Shown piece by piece: positions 18,337 through 27,443 of a DNA stretch of 64,000 nt; position 1 is the first letter of the stretch, and every line of letters starts with the position of its first letter. The notes beneath the pieces were generated by a model. The model searched no databases. It was given only the letters and a program-made list of their open reading frames with translations, and was not told the DNA's origin. Location: assembly GCF_014641595.1 (NCBI RefSeq), contig NZ_BMIA01000002.1, positions 1,178,001 to 1,242,000 of the forward strand, read 5' to 3'. This stretch comes from Dyadobacter endophyticus (lineage in GTDB: Bacteria; Bacteroidota; Bacteroidia; Cytophagales; Spirosomataceae). The position numbers and the translations under genes are program-made.

Positions 18337-19056
18337 ATGACCCGTCTAAGCGTCAACATCAACAAGATCGCCACCCTTCGCAATTCCCGTGGCGGTGACA
18401 ATCCTAATGTATTGAAAGTAGCGCTGGACTGCGAGCGGTTCGGGGCGCAAGGCATAACCGTACACCCCCGGCCCGACGAGCGACACATTCGTTACCAGGA
18501 TGTATACGACCTTCGCGAACTGGTTACCACCGAGTTCAATATCGAAGGCAACCCGTCGGAAAAGAAATTCGTGGAGCTGGTTCTGGCCAACAAGCCGGAT
18601 CAGGTAACGCTCGTTCCGGACGCATTGGGTGCTATCACTTCCAATGCAGGCTGGGATACCATCACCCACCGTTCCATTCTGACCGACCTGATAGGCACAT
18701 TCAAATCGGCCGGAATCCGTGTGTCTGTTTTCGTCGATCCGGATGAAAGAATGGTGGAAGGTGCAAAAATCTGCGGCGCCGATCGCGTGGAGCTCTATAC
18801 CGAGCCCTTTGCAGCCGGTTATTTTGAAAACCGCCAGAAAGCTGTGCTGCCATTTGTAAAAGCTGCTGAAAAAGCCCGCGAAGTAGGTTTAGGCTTAAAT
18901 GCCGGCCACGACCTTAGCCTCGACAACCTGCATTTCCTCAAACAAAGTATTCCCTGGATGGACGAAGTTTCCATTGGGCACGCTTTGATCTGCGATGCAT
19001 TATATATAGGACTGGAAAATACGATCCAGATGTATCTGCGGGAATTGGAGTTGTAA
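18337..19056 (+). CDS. pdxJ: Pyridoxine 5'-phosphate synthase
   Basis: This 239-residue TIM-barrel enzyme condenses 1-deoxy-xylulose 5-phosphate with 3-amino-2-oxopropyl phosphate to pyridoxine phosphate. The N-terminus VNINKIATLRNSRGG is the Bacteroidota form of the PdxJ signature. HPRPDERHI, the EGNPS segment and the C-terminal NAGHDLSLDNL/SIGHALICDAL motifs are conserved. It is a single-gene unit on the plus strand, with its start against a tandem repeat and its end against a REP-like hairpin. Confidence 0.95.
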   Translation: MTRLSVNINKIATLRNSRGGDNPNVLKVALDCERFGAQGITVHPRPDERHIRYQDVYDLRELVTTEFNIEGNPSEKKFVELVLANKPDQVTLVPDALGAITSNAGWDTITHRSILTDLIGTFKSAGIRVSVFVDPDERMVEGAKICGADRVELYTEPFAAGYFENRQKAVLPFVKAAEKAREVGLGLNAGHDLSLDNLHFLKQSIPWMDEVSIGHALICDALYIGLENTIQMYLRELEL

Positions 19057-19062
19057 TGCGTT

Positions 19063-19100
19063 TTGTCACCCTGAGCGGACGGGGCCGCCCAGGGTGACAA
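19063..19100. repeat. REP-like palindrome, probable bidirectional terminator
   Basis: An 11-base perfect stem (19063-19073 with 19090-19100) encloses an inner 4-base GCGG/CCGC stem. It lies between the convergent pdxJ and Gfo/Idh genes. The arm TTGTCACCCTGAGCG shares the TTGTCANCCTGAGCG core seen twice near 31533-31575, so it belongs to a dispersed palindromic family. It probably also ends transcription from both sides. Confidence 0.75.
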
Positions 19101-19123
19101 TGCCGTTTCCACACAAAAATCAC

Positions 19124-20575
19124 CTACCACCCCGTCCGATACTCCCTCTTCACAAACCGGTTCGCCACATCAAAGTTGGTGATCTTCATATTAGCGCCAT
19201 CCCACATCAAGCGTTGGCGACCAGGGAATGTGAAACCTTTACCATCCGCTTTGGCTTCGCGGTGCAGGTAGGAACGCACGGCCAGGTTACCCATGAGCAC
19301 AATCTCCGTCAATGGCCCCGACTGGTCGAATGACGAGCTGGTATAAGTCCCGTAACCTTTTTTACAAGCCTGAACGAATTGCTGCTGATGCCCTTCCCAG
19401 CCGCCCGACACCAATGCACGGGGCTTAGTAGCGATCCGGACGTTCGCAAATTTCTTCTCAGGCCATAGTATGGGATTTTCCCCGAACATTTCCGCACTGA
19501 TAATGCCTTTTGTACCAATAAACAATATCCCTCCATCAACACTGCCAAAAACAGTATTGTAGTCACAGCCGTCAGGGAGCTGCGGACGCATTCCGCCGTC
19601 ATACCAGTTCAGGTTGATTTCTTTGCCCGGTGTTTTGGAAGGGAATTTTAAATGGATATTGGCCGAAGGCGGCGCCACGTCATCGAAAAATGCCTGCTGG
19701 AAGAAATCAGCATAAACGGAGCCGACGCTGCATTCCACGGACGTCGGGTAACCGAGCTTCAATGCGCGGAAAGGCACGTCGAGGAAATGGCAGCCCATGT
19801 CGCCCAGTGCGCCGGTGCCGAAGTCCCAGTAGCCACGCCAGCGGAACGGCATGTAGGCTTCGTGATAATCGCGTTTTGGTGCGGTACCAAGCCACAAATC
19901 CCAGTCGACGCCGGCAGGAACCGGTTGCGACTCTCCCTTGTCTTTCGGCGATTTCACGCCCTGCGGCCAAACGGGCCTGTCGGTCCATACCTCGATCGTA
20001 TGCACATCGCCGATCGCACCCGATTGCACGAGCGCTTCGGTATTGCGGGTACCATCGCTGCTGCTGCCCTGGTTGCCCATTTGGGTTACCACCTTGTATT
20101 TTTTGGCGGCTTCTGTAAGCATCCGGGCTTCCCAAATGTCTTTGGTCAAAGGCTTTTCAACATAAACATGCTTCCCCAGCTCCATCGCGGCAATCGCGAC
20201 AGGGTAATGCATGTGATCGGGCGTGGTGACGATGACGGCATCGAATGTCTTCGCCTCTTTCTCGAACATCTTGCGGTAATCCTTATAATAAGGGGCGTTG
20301 GGGAATTGCTTGCGGTACTTTTCGGATTGGCGGTCGTCGACATCGCAAAGCGCGACGATATTTTCGGTACCATTATTAAATGCCTGCTTGATATTGAAGT
20401 CGGCTTTACCGCCGCAACCGACGGCCGCGATGTTAAGCTTGTCGCTCGGAGGGACGAAGCCCCGCCCCAGCACATGGCGTGGGACGATCATAATACCGCC
20501 CGCGGCCAATGCGCTGGCTTTTATAAAATCCCTTCTTTTAGTAGCAATTCCGGATACCTTTTCCTGATTGTCCAT
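19124..20575 (-). CDS. Tat-exported Gfo/Idh/MocA family oxidoreductase
   Basis: A 483-residue NAD(P)-binding oxidoreductase. The start at 20575 (MDNQEKVSG) is preferred over the longer reading because it places a twin-arginine signal, KRRDFIKASALAAGG, near residue 14. The Rossmann motif AAVGCGGKAD and the EKPLTKDIWEA segment (catalytic Lys of the family) follow. The C-terminal domain carries the GDMGCHFLDVPFRAL motif common in periplasmic Bacteroidota members. These enzymes oxidise or reduce sugars and often work through 3-keto intermediates. It stands alone next to a small SCP2 gene; substrate unknown. Confidence 0.9.
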   Translation of the reverse strand: MDNQEKVSGIATKRRDFIKASALAAGGIMIVPRHVLGRGFVPPSDKLNIAAVGCGGKADFNIKQAFNNGTENIVALCDVDDRQSEKYRKQFPNAPYYKDYRKMFEKEAKTFDAVIVTTPDHMHYPVAIAAMELGKHVYVEKPLTKDIWEARMLTEAAKKYKVVTQMGNQGSSSDGTRNTEALVQSGAIGDVHTIEVWTDRPVWPQGVKSPKDKGESQPVPAGVDWDLWLGTAPKRDYHEAYMPFRWRGYWDFGTGALGDMGCHFLDVPFRALKLGYPTSVECSVGSVYADFFQQAFFDDVAPPSANIHLKFPSKTPGKEINLNWYDGGMRPQLPDGCDYNTVFGSVDGGILFIGTKGIISAEMFGENPILWPEKKFANVRIATKPRALVSGGWEGHQQQFVQACKKGYGTYTSSSFDQSGPLTEIVLMGNLAVRSYLHREAKADGKGFTFPGRQRLMWDGANMKITNFDVANRFVKREYRTGW

Positions 20576-20639
20576 GCTCGTGTGATCGTTTGTTGAAAAC
20601 AGATGGTATCGAAGAAAAGGCACCCGGCTTGAAAGCCTA

Positions 20640-20942
20640 CTATCGGCGTCCGAAGGTTTCTGCGATCTTCATGGCAACGCCCATATCGCCATCTATTTTC
20701 AACTTACCGGTCATGAGGGCCATCATCGCATTCAGGTCGCCGTCAATGAGCTTCAACGCATTTTTCACCGAAACTTCGAAAGTACAATCGGCTTCACCAT
20801 CGGTGTTGGAAACGCTGTTGGGCACAGATTTTCCATCGACAAACAGGACTCCTTCGTCGGTTACAAATTTGGCTGTGGCATCCAGTCCGCTTTCGGTTCC
20901 CAGGATATTTTCAATGCGTTCAGTCAGAATTTGAAGGCTCAT
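20640..20942 (-). CDS. SCP2 sterol-binding domain protein
   Basis: A 100-residue soluble single-domain protein: GLDATAKFVTDEG, DCTFEVSVKNALKLIDGDLNAMMALMTGKLKIDGDMGVAMKI and a short C-terminus match the SCP2 lipid-transfer fold over its whole length. Stand-alone bacterial SCP2 proteins are presumed to bind hydrophobic ligands; no partner is evident. It is upstream of, and on the same strand as, the Gfo/Idh gene, with about 65 bases between. Confidence 0.88.
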   Translation of the reverse strand: MSLQILTERIENILGTESGLDATAKFVTDEGVLFVDGKSVPNSVSNTDGEADCTFEVSVKNALKLIDGDLNAMMALMTGKLKIDGDMGVAMKIAETFGRR

Positions 20943-21097
20943 AGGTACTGTTTGTTAGAAAGTTTGAGTTTTAATTGGATTAAAAAATGACAAATGTAGG
21001 CCGACAGGAAGAATATTCAAATGCCTTTGGTGTTTTCACTGAAAACGACAAATTTTACATCCTTCATCAGAAAACCTGCTGATCTGTATCCAACTGA

Positions 21098-21580
21098 ATG
21101 AGTGCACCTGTGAATCGTCCCACGTTCCTTACCGTTTTGTGTTTCCTTACTTTTATGAGTGCCGTTTCGGGCCTTTGGACCCAGTCCGAAAGGCTCTGGA
21201 ACCCGGGCATAACTGCCGACAAAACCCGCGAAACGTTTGAGGCTGTCCGTGAAAACCTGGAACGCCAGGGCAATACCGCCGAAGCCAAGACGATGGACAA
21301 GATGTTTGAAGCGGTCATCGAGCAGACTACGGCTGAGAATATCAAAACCGGTGCCATTATCATGCTCATTTTCGAATCCCTTTCGCTTTACGCGGCCTAT
21401 CTGATGTGGAACCTTCAACGGAGGGGTTTTTACCTGTATCTGGGCGGCATGGCCGTCGCATTTGCTGCGCCGTTACTGATGATCGGGGGCTGGATGGGCG
21501 TCATTGCCGCCATGGCCGGAGTATTTTTCAGTATTTTTATGGCGATCCTCTACGCTTTCAATCTGAAACACATGCATTAA
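21098..21580 (+). CDS. Small four-helix membrane protein, unknown function
   Basis: A 160-residue protein with hydrophobic segments at about residues 10-28, 86-106, 113-130 and 136-154. A charged, glutamate- and lysine-rich loop (about 30-84) lies between helices one and two and is probably amphipathic helix. I do not recognise the family with certainty. It is encoded on the plus strand ahead of the PpiD-like gene, 138 bases upstream, and could share its transcript. Confidence 0.75.
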   Translation: MSAPVNRPTFLTVLCFLTFMSAVSGLWTQSERLWNPGITADKTRETFEAVRENLERQGNTAEAKTMDKMFEAVIEQTTAENIKTGAIIMLIFESLSLYAAYLMWNLQRRGFYLYLGGMAVAFAAPLLMIGGWMGVIAAMAGVFFSIFMAILYAFNLKHMH

Positions 21581-21718
21581 AGCTTAAAAACCGCTCTCTT
21601 GCTCATTCCGGCCCGTCGCGCAACGTCCGGATGTTGCCAATAATTGCAAATAGGAATGTAAGCTCTTGCATTCCATCAAGAAAACTTTTTATTTTGCGCA
21701 CTAATTTGAATCGAGAAA

Positions 21719-23836
21719 ATGGCTTTAATTAACAAAATCAGAGAAAAATCCGGGATAGCTGTCACGGTTATCGCTATCAGTTTAATTCTTTTTATGGTTG
21801 GAGGCGATTTGCTGGGCCCTAATTCCCTCTTGGGCGGCAACGACAACCAAACAGTGGGAGAGATTGCCGGGAAAGAAATTAATATCAAAGATTTTCAAAG
21901 CCGGGTGGATGGGTTTCGTCAAAACTACGAAGCACAGTCGGGCCGCAGCCTGAACGAAGGTGAGCTGGCTTCTTTGAGAGATCAGGCCTGGAATCAGTTC
22001 GTGGTGGATATTGCTTACAAAAAGCAGTACGACAAACTGGGACTGGCTGTAACTGACGAAGAACTGTACGATATGGTACAGGGCAACCACATCAGCCCAT
22101 CGATTCTGCAAGCATTTTCCGACCCTACTACCGGCCGTTTCGACAAGAACGCGGTGATCAATTACCTGAAAAACCTCAAAACACTTCCTTTGGAACAACA
22201 AAAATCCTGGGAGAATTTTGAGAAAAGCCTTCGCGAAGAGCGTACCCGTGCGAAATATGAAAATATGCTTCGCCTATCGACGTACATTCCGAAAGCACAA
22301 TCTGAAAAAGAGTACGTAGCGCAAAATACCAAAGCCAATCTCCGCTACCTGTATGTACCCTATTTCTCGGTTGTAGATACTACCGTTAAAGTAACCGACG
22401 CACAGCTCGAAGAATACCTGAGCGCGCACAAGAAAGAATATAAAGGAACAGACACCCGCTCTATCGAGTACGTAACGTTCCCGGTTCAGCCTGCGAAAGA
22501 CGACAGCGCAGCCTTGTATACCGAGATCAAAGAACTTGCACGCGGCCTTGCCACTGCACAAAGCGACTCTGCATTTGCCGCGATGAACAGCGATATCCCG
22601 ACGCCGATCAACCAGTCGTACGCTACCATGAGCGACCAGTTGAAAGAAGCGGTGAAGACATTTGTACCGGGTGGTGTTTACGGACCTTACCGCGAAGGAA
22701 ATACCTATTATATCTACAAATACGGCGGAACCCGTTCCGATACCGTTGCTTCTGCCAAAGCAAGCCACATCCTGATCCGTGCTGAAAACCAGTCGGACTC
22801 AGCGAAAACGGCTGCACGTGTGAAAGCGGAAGGCATCCTTGCGCAGATTAAAGCAGGTGCTAACTTCGAAGCATTGGCTGCTACTTCCAGCGCTGATCCC
22901 GGTTCGGCACAACGCGGCGGCGACCTGGGTTACTTCCAGAACAACGGCGCAATGGTGAAGCCATTTGAAGAAGCTGTGTTCTCGGCAAGTGCTCCCGGCC
23001 TGATCCCGCATCTGGTAGAAAGCCAGTTTGGTTTCCACATTATCAAGGTTACTGCCCCTAAATCAAATACACTGTACCGCATTGCGACAATTGGCAAGAC
23101 CATTGCTCCAAGCCAGGCTACACGTGACGAAGCATACAGAAGAGCCGACGAATTTGCGAATGCTGTGAAAAGCCGCGAGCAGTTCGAAGAAGCTGTTAAG
23201 AAAAACAAAGCCCTTGTCCTTGCCAATGCAAACCGCATTCCTGAGTCTGCTACGAACATCAACGCGATCCAGAATGCACGCGATATCGTAAGATGGGCGT
23301 TCAAAACCGACACCAAGCCTTCGAATGTGTCGCCGGTGTTCGAAACCGAAGAGCAATATGTGGTGGCTGTTCTGACAGGCAAATCGGATGCCAAAGATGT
23401 AAAAGTGGACGATTTCCGCGACGAACTGACGACCAAAGTACGCAACCAGATCAAGGCTGAGCAGATTACTGCGAAGTTGAAAGGTGCGACCGGATCACTC
23501 GAAGACATCGCGAAAAAATACGGTGCTGGTGCATTGGTTGAATCGGCCAACGACATTTCACTGGCAACAGGCTTCCTGACCAGCGCAGGTTTCGATCCTA
23601 TCGCGCTTGGAAAAGCATTCGGTTTGAAAGCCGGGCAGAAATCGGGCGTATTCACAGGAGAAAACGGCGTATTCATTATGGAACTGGTTAATAAAACCGA
23701 TGCTCCTAAAATCGCCGACTTCACGCAGTACAAAACACAGCTGACCCAATCTCTGGAAAGCCGCATGTCGTACCTGGTGAACGAAGCCATTCGCGAGAAC
23801 GCGAAAATCGAAGATCACCGCGCGAAATTCTTCTGA
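21719..23836 (+). CDS. PpiD/SurA-like periplasmic peptidyl-prolyl isomerase
   Basis: A 705-residue membrane-anchored chaperone. The N-terminus MALINKIREKSGIAVTVIAISLILF is the PpiD-type single transmembrane anchor. A SurA_N-like helical region then runs to about residue 190, and a parvulin domain with ASHILIRAEN...RGGDLGYF...ESQFGFHIIKV covers about 345-445. A second degenerate parvulin-like region and a C-terminal helical part follow. It should sit on the periplasmic face of the inner membrane and help fold outer-membrane proteins, which fits a genome rich in SusC barrels. A 10-base-stem terminator follows. Confidence 0.9.
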   Translation: MALINKIREKSGIAVTVIAISLILFMVGGDLLGPNSLLGGNDNQTVGEIAGKEINIKDFQSRVDGFRQNYEAQSGRSLNEGELASLRDQAWNQFVVDIAYKKQYDKLGLAVTDEELYDMVQGNHISPSILQAFSDPTTGRFDKNAVINYLKNLKTLPLEQQKSWENFEKSLREERTRAKYENMLRLSTYIPKAQSEKEYVAQNTKANLRYLYVPYFSVVDTTVKVTDAQLEEYLSAHKKEYKGTDTRSIEYVTFPVQPAKDDSAALYTEIKELARGLATAQSDSAFAAMNSDIPTPINQSYATMSDQLKEAVKTFVPGGVYGPYREGNTYYIYKYGGTRSDTVASAKASHILIRAENQSDSAKTAARVKAEGILAQIKAGANFEALAATSSADPGSAQRGGDLGYFQNNGAMVKPFEEAVFSASAPGLIPHLVESQFGFHIIKVTAPKSNTLYRIATIGKTIAPSQATRDEAYRRADEFANAVKSREQFEEAVKKNKALVLANANRIPESATNINAIQNARDIVRWAFKTDTKPSNVSPVFETEEQYVVAVLTGKSDAKDVKVDDFRDELTTKVRNQIKAEQITAKLKGATGSLEDIAKKYGAGALVESANDISLATGFLTSAGFDPIALGKAFGLKAGQKSGVFTGENGVFIMELVNKTDAPKIADFTQYKTQLTQSLESRMSYLVNEAIRENAKIEDHRAKFF

Positions 23837-23863
23837 TCAGATCGATTAAAAATTTCATTTCAG

Positions 23864-23896
23864 GAGGAGCAGAAATTAAATCTGCTCCTCTTTTTT
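23864..23896 (+). terminator. Intrinsic terminator after ppiD-like gene
   Basis: A 10-base perfect stem (23864-23873 with 23881-23890) with a 7-base loop is followed directly by six T residues. It begins 28 bases past the stop of the peptidyl-prolyl isomerase gene. Confidence 0.9.
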
Positions 23897-24072
23897 GTGG
23901 GTGCTGCAAATTTTTCAGAAAAAAGTGATAGTATTGCAGTATGAAATGTCAATTCTACACTTATTAAATTATTAAGGTAGAAAGGAGGATGGAGGAATGG
24001 GAGGATGCTGTTCTCCCCGGATTGCATCAGCCGGTTTGTTAAAGCATTAGAAAAACGATTAACTACATTAAA

Positions 24073-25401
24073 ATGAGCATTCTACTCGGAGAACAGGAGT
24101 ATTTTAAGGGTATCGGAAAGATCTCTTTCGAAGGCCCGGAAAGCGACAACCCACTGGCTTACCGCTGGTATGACGAAAATCGCGTTATCGCCGGCAAAAC
24201 AATGAAGGAGCACCTGCGCTTTGCGGTGGCTTACTGGCATACATTCTGCGGTGCTGGTCTGGACCCATTTGGCGGACCAACGCTTTTCTACCCATGGGAC
24301 AAAAAACCTGACGCGGTAGACCGTGCAAAAGACAAGGCTGATGCGGCATTCGAATTCATTACCAAGCTGGGCCTGCCTTACTACTGCTTCCACGATGTAG
24401 ACGTGGTGGATTACGCCGACGATGTGCGTACCAACGAAAAGCGCCTGCAAGCTTTGACAGCCTATTTGGGTGAAAAACAAAAAGCTTCCGGTGTGAAACT
24501 CCTTTGGGGAACTGCTAACCTTTTCAGTCACCACCGCTATATGAACGGCGCTTCCACCAACCCTGACTTCGACGTGGTTGCTCACGCTGGTGCTCAGGTA
24601 AAAATGGCTTTGGACGCTACCATCGCATTGGGCGGCGAAAACTACGTCTTCTGGGGCGGTCGCGAAGGCTATATGAGCCTTTTGAACACCGACATGAAAC
24701 GCGAGCAGGAGCACTTCGCACAAATGCTGAAAATATCCGTAACCTATGCCCGTGCAAATGGTTTCAAAGGTAAATTCTTCATCGAACCGAAACCTTGCGA
24801 GCCTACCAAGCACCAATATGACTACGATGCAGCAACCGTGATCGGTTTCCTTCGTCAGCACGATTTGTTGGCCGATTTCAGCCTGAACCTTGAAGTAAAC
24901 CACGCTACATTGGCGGGTCACACGTTCGAGCACGAATTGCAGGTAGCCGCCGACGCAGGTATCCTGGGGTCGATCGACGCCAACCGTGGCGATTACCAGA
25001 ACGGCTGGGACACCGACCAGTTCCCGAACGACATCGCCGAATGGACCCGCGCATTGATCGTAATCCTGAATGCAGGCGGATTGCAGGGTGGTGGTATCAA
25101 CTTCGACGCGAAACGTCGTCGCAACTCAACCGATGTAGATGATGTATTCCACGCACACATCGGCGGTATCGACACGGTTGCCCGTGCATTGGTGATAGCA
25201 GACAAGATCATTCAAAACGGGGACTACGACAAGATCCGCAAGAATCGCTACGCAAGCTTCGATAGCGGCAAAGGTGCAGATTTCGAAAAAGGTGCCCTGA
25301 AACTGGAAGACCTTTTCGATCTGGCTGCTACCAAAGGCGAGCCTGCGACGACTTCCGGCAAACAGGAATACCTGGAAAACCTGATCAACCGGTTCATCTG
25401 A
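24073..25401 (+). CDS. xylA: Xylose isomerase
   Basis: A 442-residue TIM-barrel enzyme that interconverts D-xylose and D-xylulose in the cytoplasm (also glucose/fructose). Conserved motifs include the catalytic FHDVDV region, FWGGREGY, the metal-binding FIEPKPCEPTKHQYD, LEVNHATLAGHTFEHEL and DANRGDYQNGWDTDQFP. The length is typical of the longer class II isomerases. No xylulokinase or xylose transporter adjoins it. The 230-base upstream region carries a purine-rich tract but no promoter I can call. A bidirectional hairpin follows at 25435. Confidence 0.96.
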   Translation: MSILLGEQEYFKGIGKISFEGPESDNPLAYRWYDENRVIAGKTMKEHLRFAVAYWHTFCGAGLDPFGGPTLFYPWDKKPDAVDRAKDKADAAFEFITKLGLPYYCFHDVDVVDYADDVRTNEKRLQALTAYLGEKQKASGVKLLWGTANLFSHHRYMNGASTNPDFDVVAHAGAQVKMALDATIALGGENYVFWGGREGYMSLLNTDMKREQEHFAQMLKISVTYARANGFKGKFFIEPKPCEPTKHQYDYDAATVIGFLRQHDLLADFSLNLEVNHATLAGHTFEHELQVAADAGILGSIDANRGDYQNGWDTDQFPNDIAEWTRALIVILNAGGLQGGGINFDAKRRRNSTDVDDVFHAHIGGIDTVARALVIADKIIQNGDYDKIRKNRYASFDSGKGADFEKGALKLEDLFDLAATKGEPATTSGKQEYLENLINRFI

Positions 25402-25434
25402 GACTAACACTCATGTTACCTCAATATTAATTTT

Positions 25435-25466
25435 CAAAAGCCATTGATGTATTTCAATGGCTTTTG
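25435..25466 (+). terminator. Hairpin terminator after xylA
   Basis: A perfect 13-base stem (25435-25447 with 25454-25466) has a 6-base loop. The right arm contains TTTT before GGCATT, so the T-run is partly in the stem. It lies 33 bases after the xylA stop and before the regulator gene at 25523. Confidence 0.8.
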
Positions 25467-25522
25467 GCATTCATGCAGGTACGCCGCCGTAAATTGCATG
25501 AAATTAACCAGCGCTTTCTGCC

Positions 25523-27199
25523 ATGCAAACCGGCCGCGCCAAGAAGCATTCGCCCCCTCCCATCCCGCCCCGTATTATCCTGCTTTTGTTCTGGATAACC
25601 GCGATATCCTGCACGTTTGTTAAAAACGGACTTGCTCAAACCGGTTTCAGGGAGCCCGACTATAACGTTTATGCAGGTCCTCGAAATCCGGATTCGTTGC
25701 TGATTGGTTTGAAGGCAAGCTACCATGCCGCCGTGAGGAAAAATAACGAGATGGAAGCCGCTGGCTACTTACAGCAAATCGGCAGGCTGCTTTTCATCTC
25801 GGGGCATTACCCGCAGTCGCTCGACTATCTGCTTCAAGCCGAGAAGATATTCCGCACCCGCGACCAGCAAAAGATGCTGGCCGGGAACCTGAATATGCTG
25901 GGAGAGCTCTATTACCGGACCCGCAGGCCCCAACTGGCCCGGAAGCAGTATGATGAGGCATTGATCATTTATCAAAAACTCAAACAAGAATCCGGTAAGG
26001 CGGAAATTTACGGGCGGATTGGCCATCTTTACGAAAAGCGGGAAATGTATGACAGCGCGTTCTATTTCCAGCACAAGGCCCTGCAATCCTACCAGCTCGA
26101 CCGCCAAACCGACGGCGCCGCGAAGATTTACGAGAACATTGGCAGCATTTACGAAGACCTCGAAAAATACGACTCCGCCTATTTTTATTTCAACAAAGCC
26201 TACACGCTCAACACGCAGACGCGTAACACCCGTGCGCAGGTGGAGGTGGTCAACAACCTGGGCGATGTACTTCGTAAAACCGGCCGGTTCCGGGAAGGAC
26301 TATCTTATAGTATGCAAAGTTTGAAACTCGCCCAAACCAGCGGCGAGCGTTACCAGATTTCGAGCGCGTATAATGATATTGCCAAAGCCTATAACCTCCT
26401 CGCCCGCAACGACAGCGCATTTCACTACCTCACGCTTAGCCGCAGCCTGCTCAATGATATTTACTCCGAAGAAAGCAACAAGCAGCTCGCTTTGCTGCAA
26501 ACGCTGTATGAAATTGAGAAGAAGGACAATGAAATTGAACAACTGACCCAGGCCCGGCGCATCGACACGCTGATTTCCATTGCTACGGGCATTGTAGTCA
26601 TATTGGTTATCGCAGTAGCTGTATTGATTATCAGCCGGCAACGCCTTAAAATCCGGAACGAACAAAAGCTCCGCGCCCAGCACAAGCAGGTGTACGAGGC
26701 GCAAAACCAGTTGATGGAAGTTGAATTAAAGAACAAGAAACTGGAAGAAGAGCACCTTAAACAACAGCTCGAAACCAAAACACAGGAGTTGAGCAGCTAT
26801 ACCCTGCACGTGATCCGCAAAAACCAGCTCCTGGAAGACCTCCGAACAAAGCTCGACGAGATGATCAAAGACGACAAGCGCGACCAGCGGAAGCAGATCA
26901 AAGCGCTGTCAGAACAGATCGGCGAGGGCTTGCAGGACGACCAGCATTGGGAAGAATTCCGGGGCATATTCGAGCAGGTGCACCAGTCGTTTTTTGACCG
27001 GCTCCAACAGCAAACCGGCCCACTTACCGCCAACGACCTGCGACTGATTGCATTGATCAAAATGAACCTTACTTCTACCGACATCGCCACGCTCCTAGGC
27101 ATTTCGCAGGACAGCCTGCGCGTGATCCGCCACCGCCTGCGCAAGAAACTGAACCTCGCCGCAGGGGACAATCTTTCGGCCTATATTCAGTCAATATAG
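25523..27199 (+). CDS. TPR-repeat membrane regulator with C-terminal HTH
   Basis: A 558-residue Bacteroidota-type one-component regulator. An N-terminal signal/anchor (about residues 17-37) leads into periplasmic tetratricopeptide repeats at about 80-320; YGRIGHLYEKREMYDSAFYFQHKAL is one clear unit. A transmembrane helix at about 347-367 (ISIATGIVVILVIAVAVLII) and a coiled coil rich in Lys, Glu and Gln at about 370-440 follow. A C-terminal LuxR-like helix-turn-helix (TSTDIATLLGISQDSLRVIRHRLRKKL) ends the protein. It lies directly ahead of the TonB receptor and phytase genes on the same strand and probably controls them. The sensed ligand is unknown. Confidence 0.85.
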   Translation: MQTGRAKKHSPPPIPPRIILLLFWITAISCTFVKNGLAQTGFREPDYNVYAGPRNPDSLLIGLKASYHAAVRKNNEMEAAGYLQQIGRLLFISGHYPQSLDYLLQAEKIFRTRDQQKMLAGNLNMLGELYYRTRRPQLARKQYDEALIIYQKLKQESGKAEIYGRIGHLYEKREMYDSAFYFQHKALQSYQLDRQTDGAAKIYENIGSIYEDLEKYDSAYFYFNKAYTLNTQTRNTRAQVEVVNNLGDVLRKTGRFREGLSYSMQSLKLAQTSGERYQISSAYNDIAKAYNLLARNDSAFHYLTLSRSLLNDIYSEESNKQLALLQTLYEIEKKDNEIEQLTQARRIDTLISIATGIVVILVIAVAVLIISRQRLKIRNEQKLRAQHKQVYEAQNQLMEVELKNKKLEEEHLKQQLETKTQELSSYTLHVIRKNQLLEDLRTKLDEMIKDDKRDQRKQIKALSEQIGEGLQDDQHWEEFRGIFEQVHQSFFDRLQQQTGPLTANDLRLIALIKMNLTSTDIATLLGISQDSLRVIRHRLRKKLNLAAGDNLSAYIQSI

Positions 27200-27443
27200 C
27201 CGGTTAACGATTTCTTAACAGTGCGGTAATGCAATCATAATGCCATTAATATTGGATTTAAATACCTGATTATTAATACATTATGATCAATTTCTCACAC
27301 TTGTTGCCTTGATGTAACGCACCGTTGCCCTTTTGTTAACGGGGCTGATTTGGATCGCTGATATTGTTCTGCACACCTTCGCATCGTCAACCGGAACGAC
27401 CGCCGACGGCCGACCGCCGGCACTTACTCAGACTTTTGATGCG

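Noticed and set aside
19652..20596. A 314-codon open frame on the plus strand
   Set aside because: It lies wholly antisense to the Gfo/Idh gene, which has a Tat signal and full family motifs. Its translation has no family resemblance and is a codon-bias shadow. The same holds for the long antisense frames at 1511-2515, 33058-34311 and 39845-41170.
24082..24933. A 283-codon frame on the minus strand
   Set aside because: It is antisense to xylA, whose catalytic motifs are intact; no start context or homology-like pattern.
27333..27443. Longer N-terminus for the TonB receptor
   Set aside because: It would place 37 residues before a good signal peptide; the ATG at 27444 is the sensible start.
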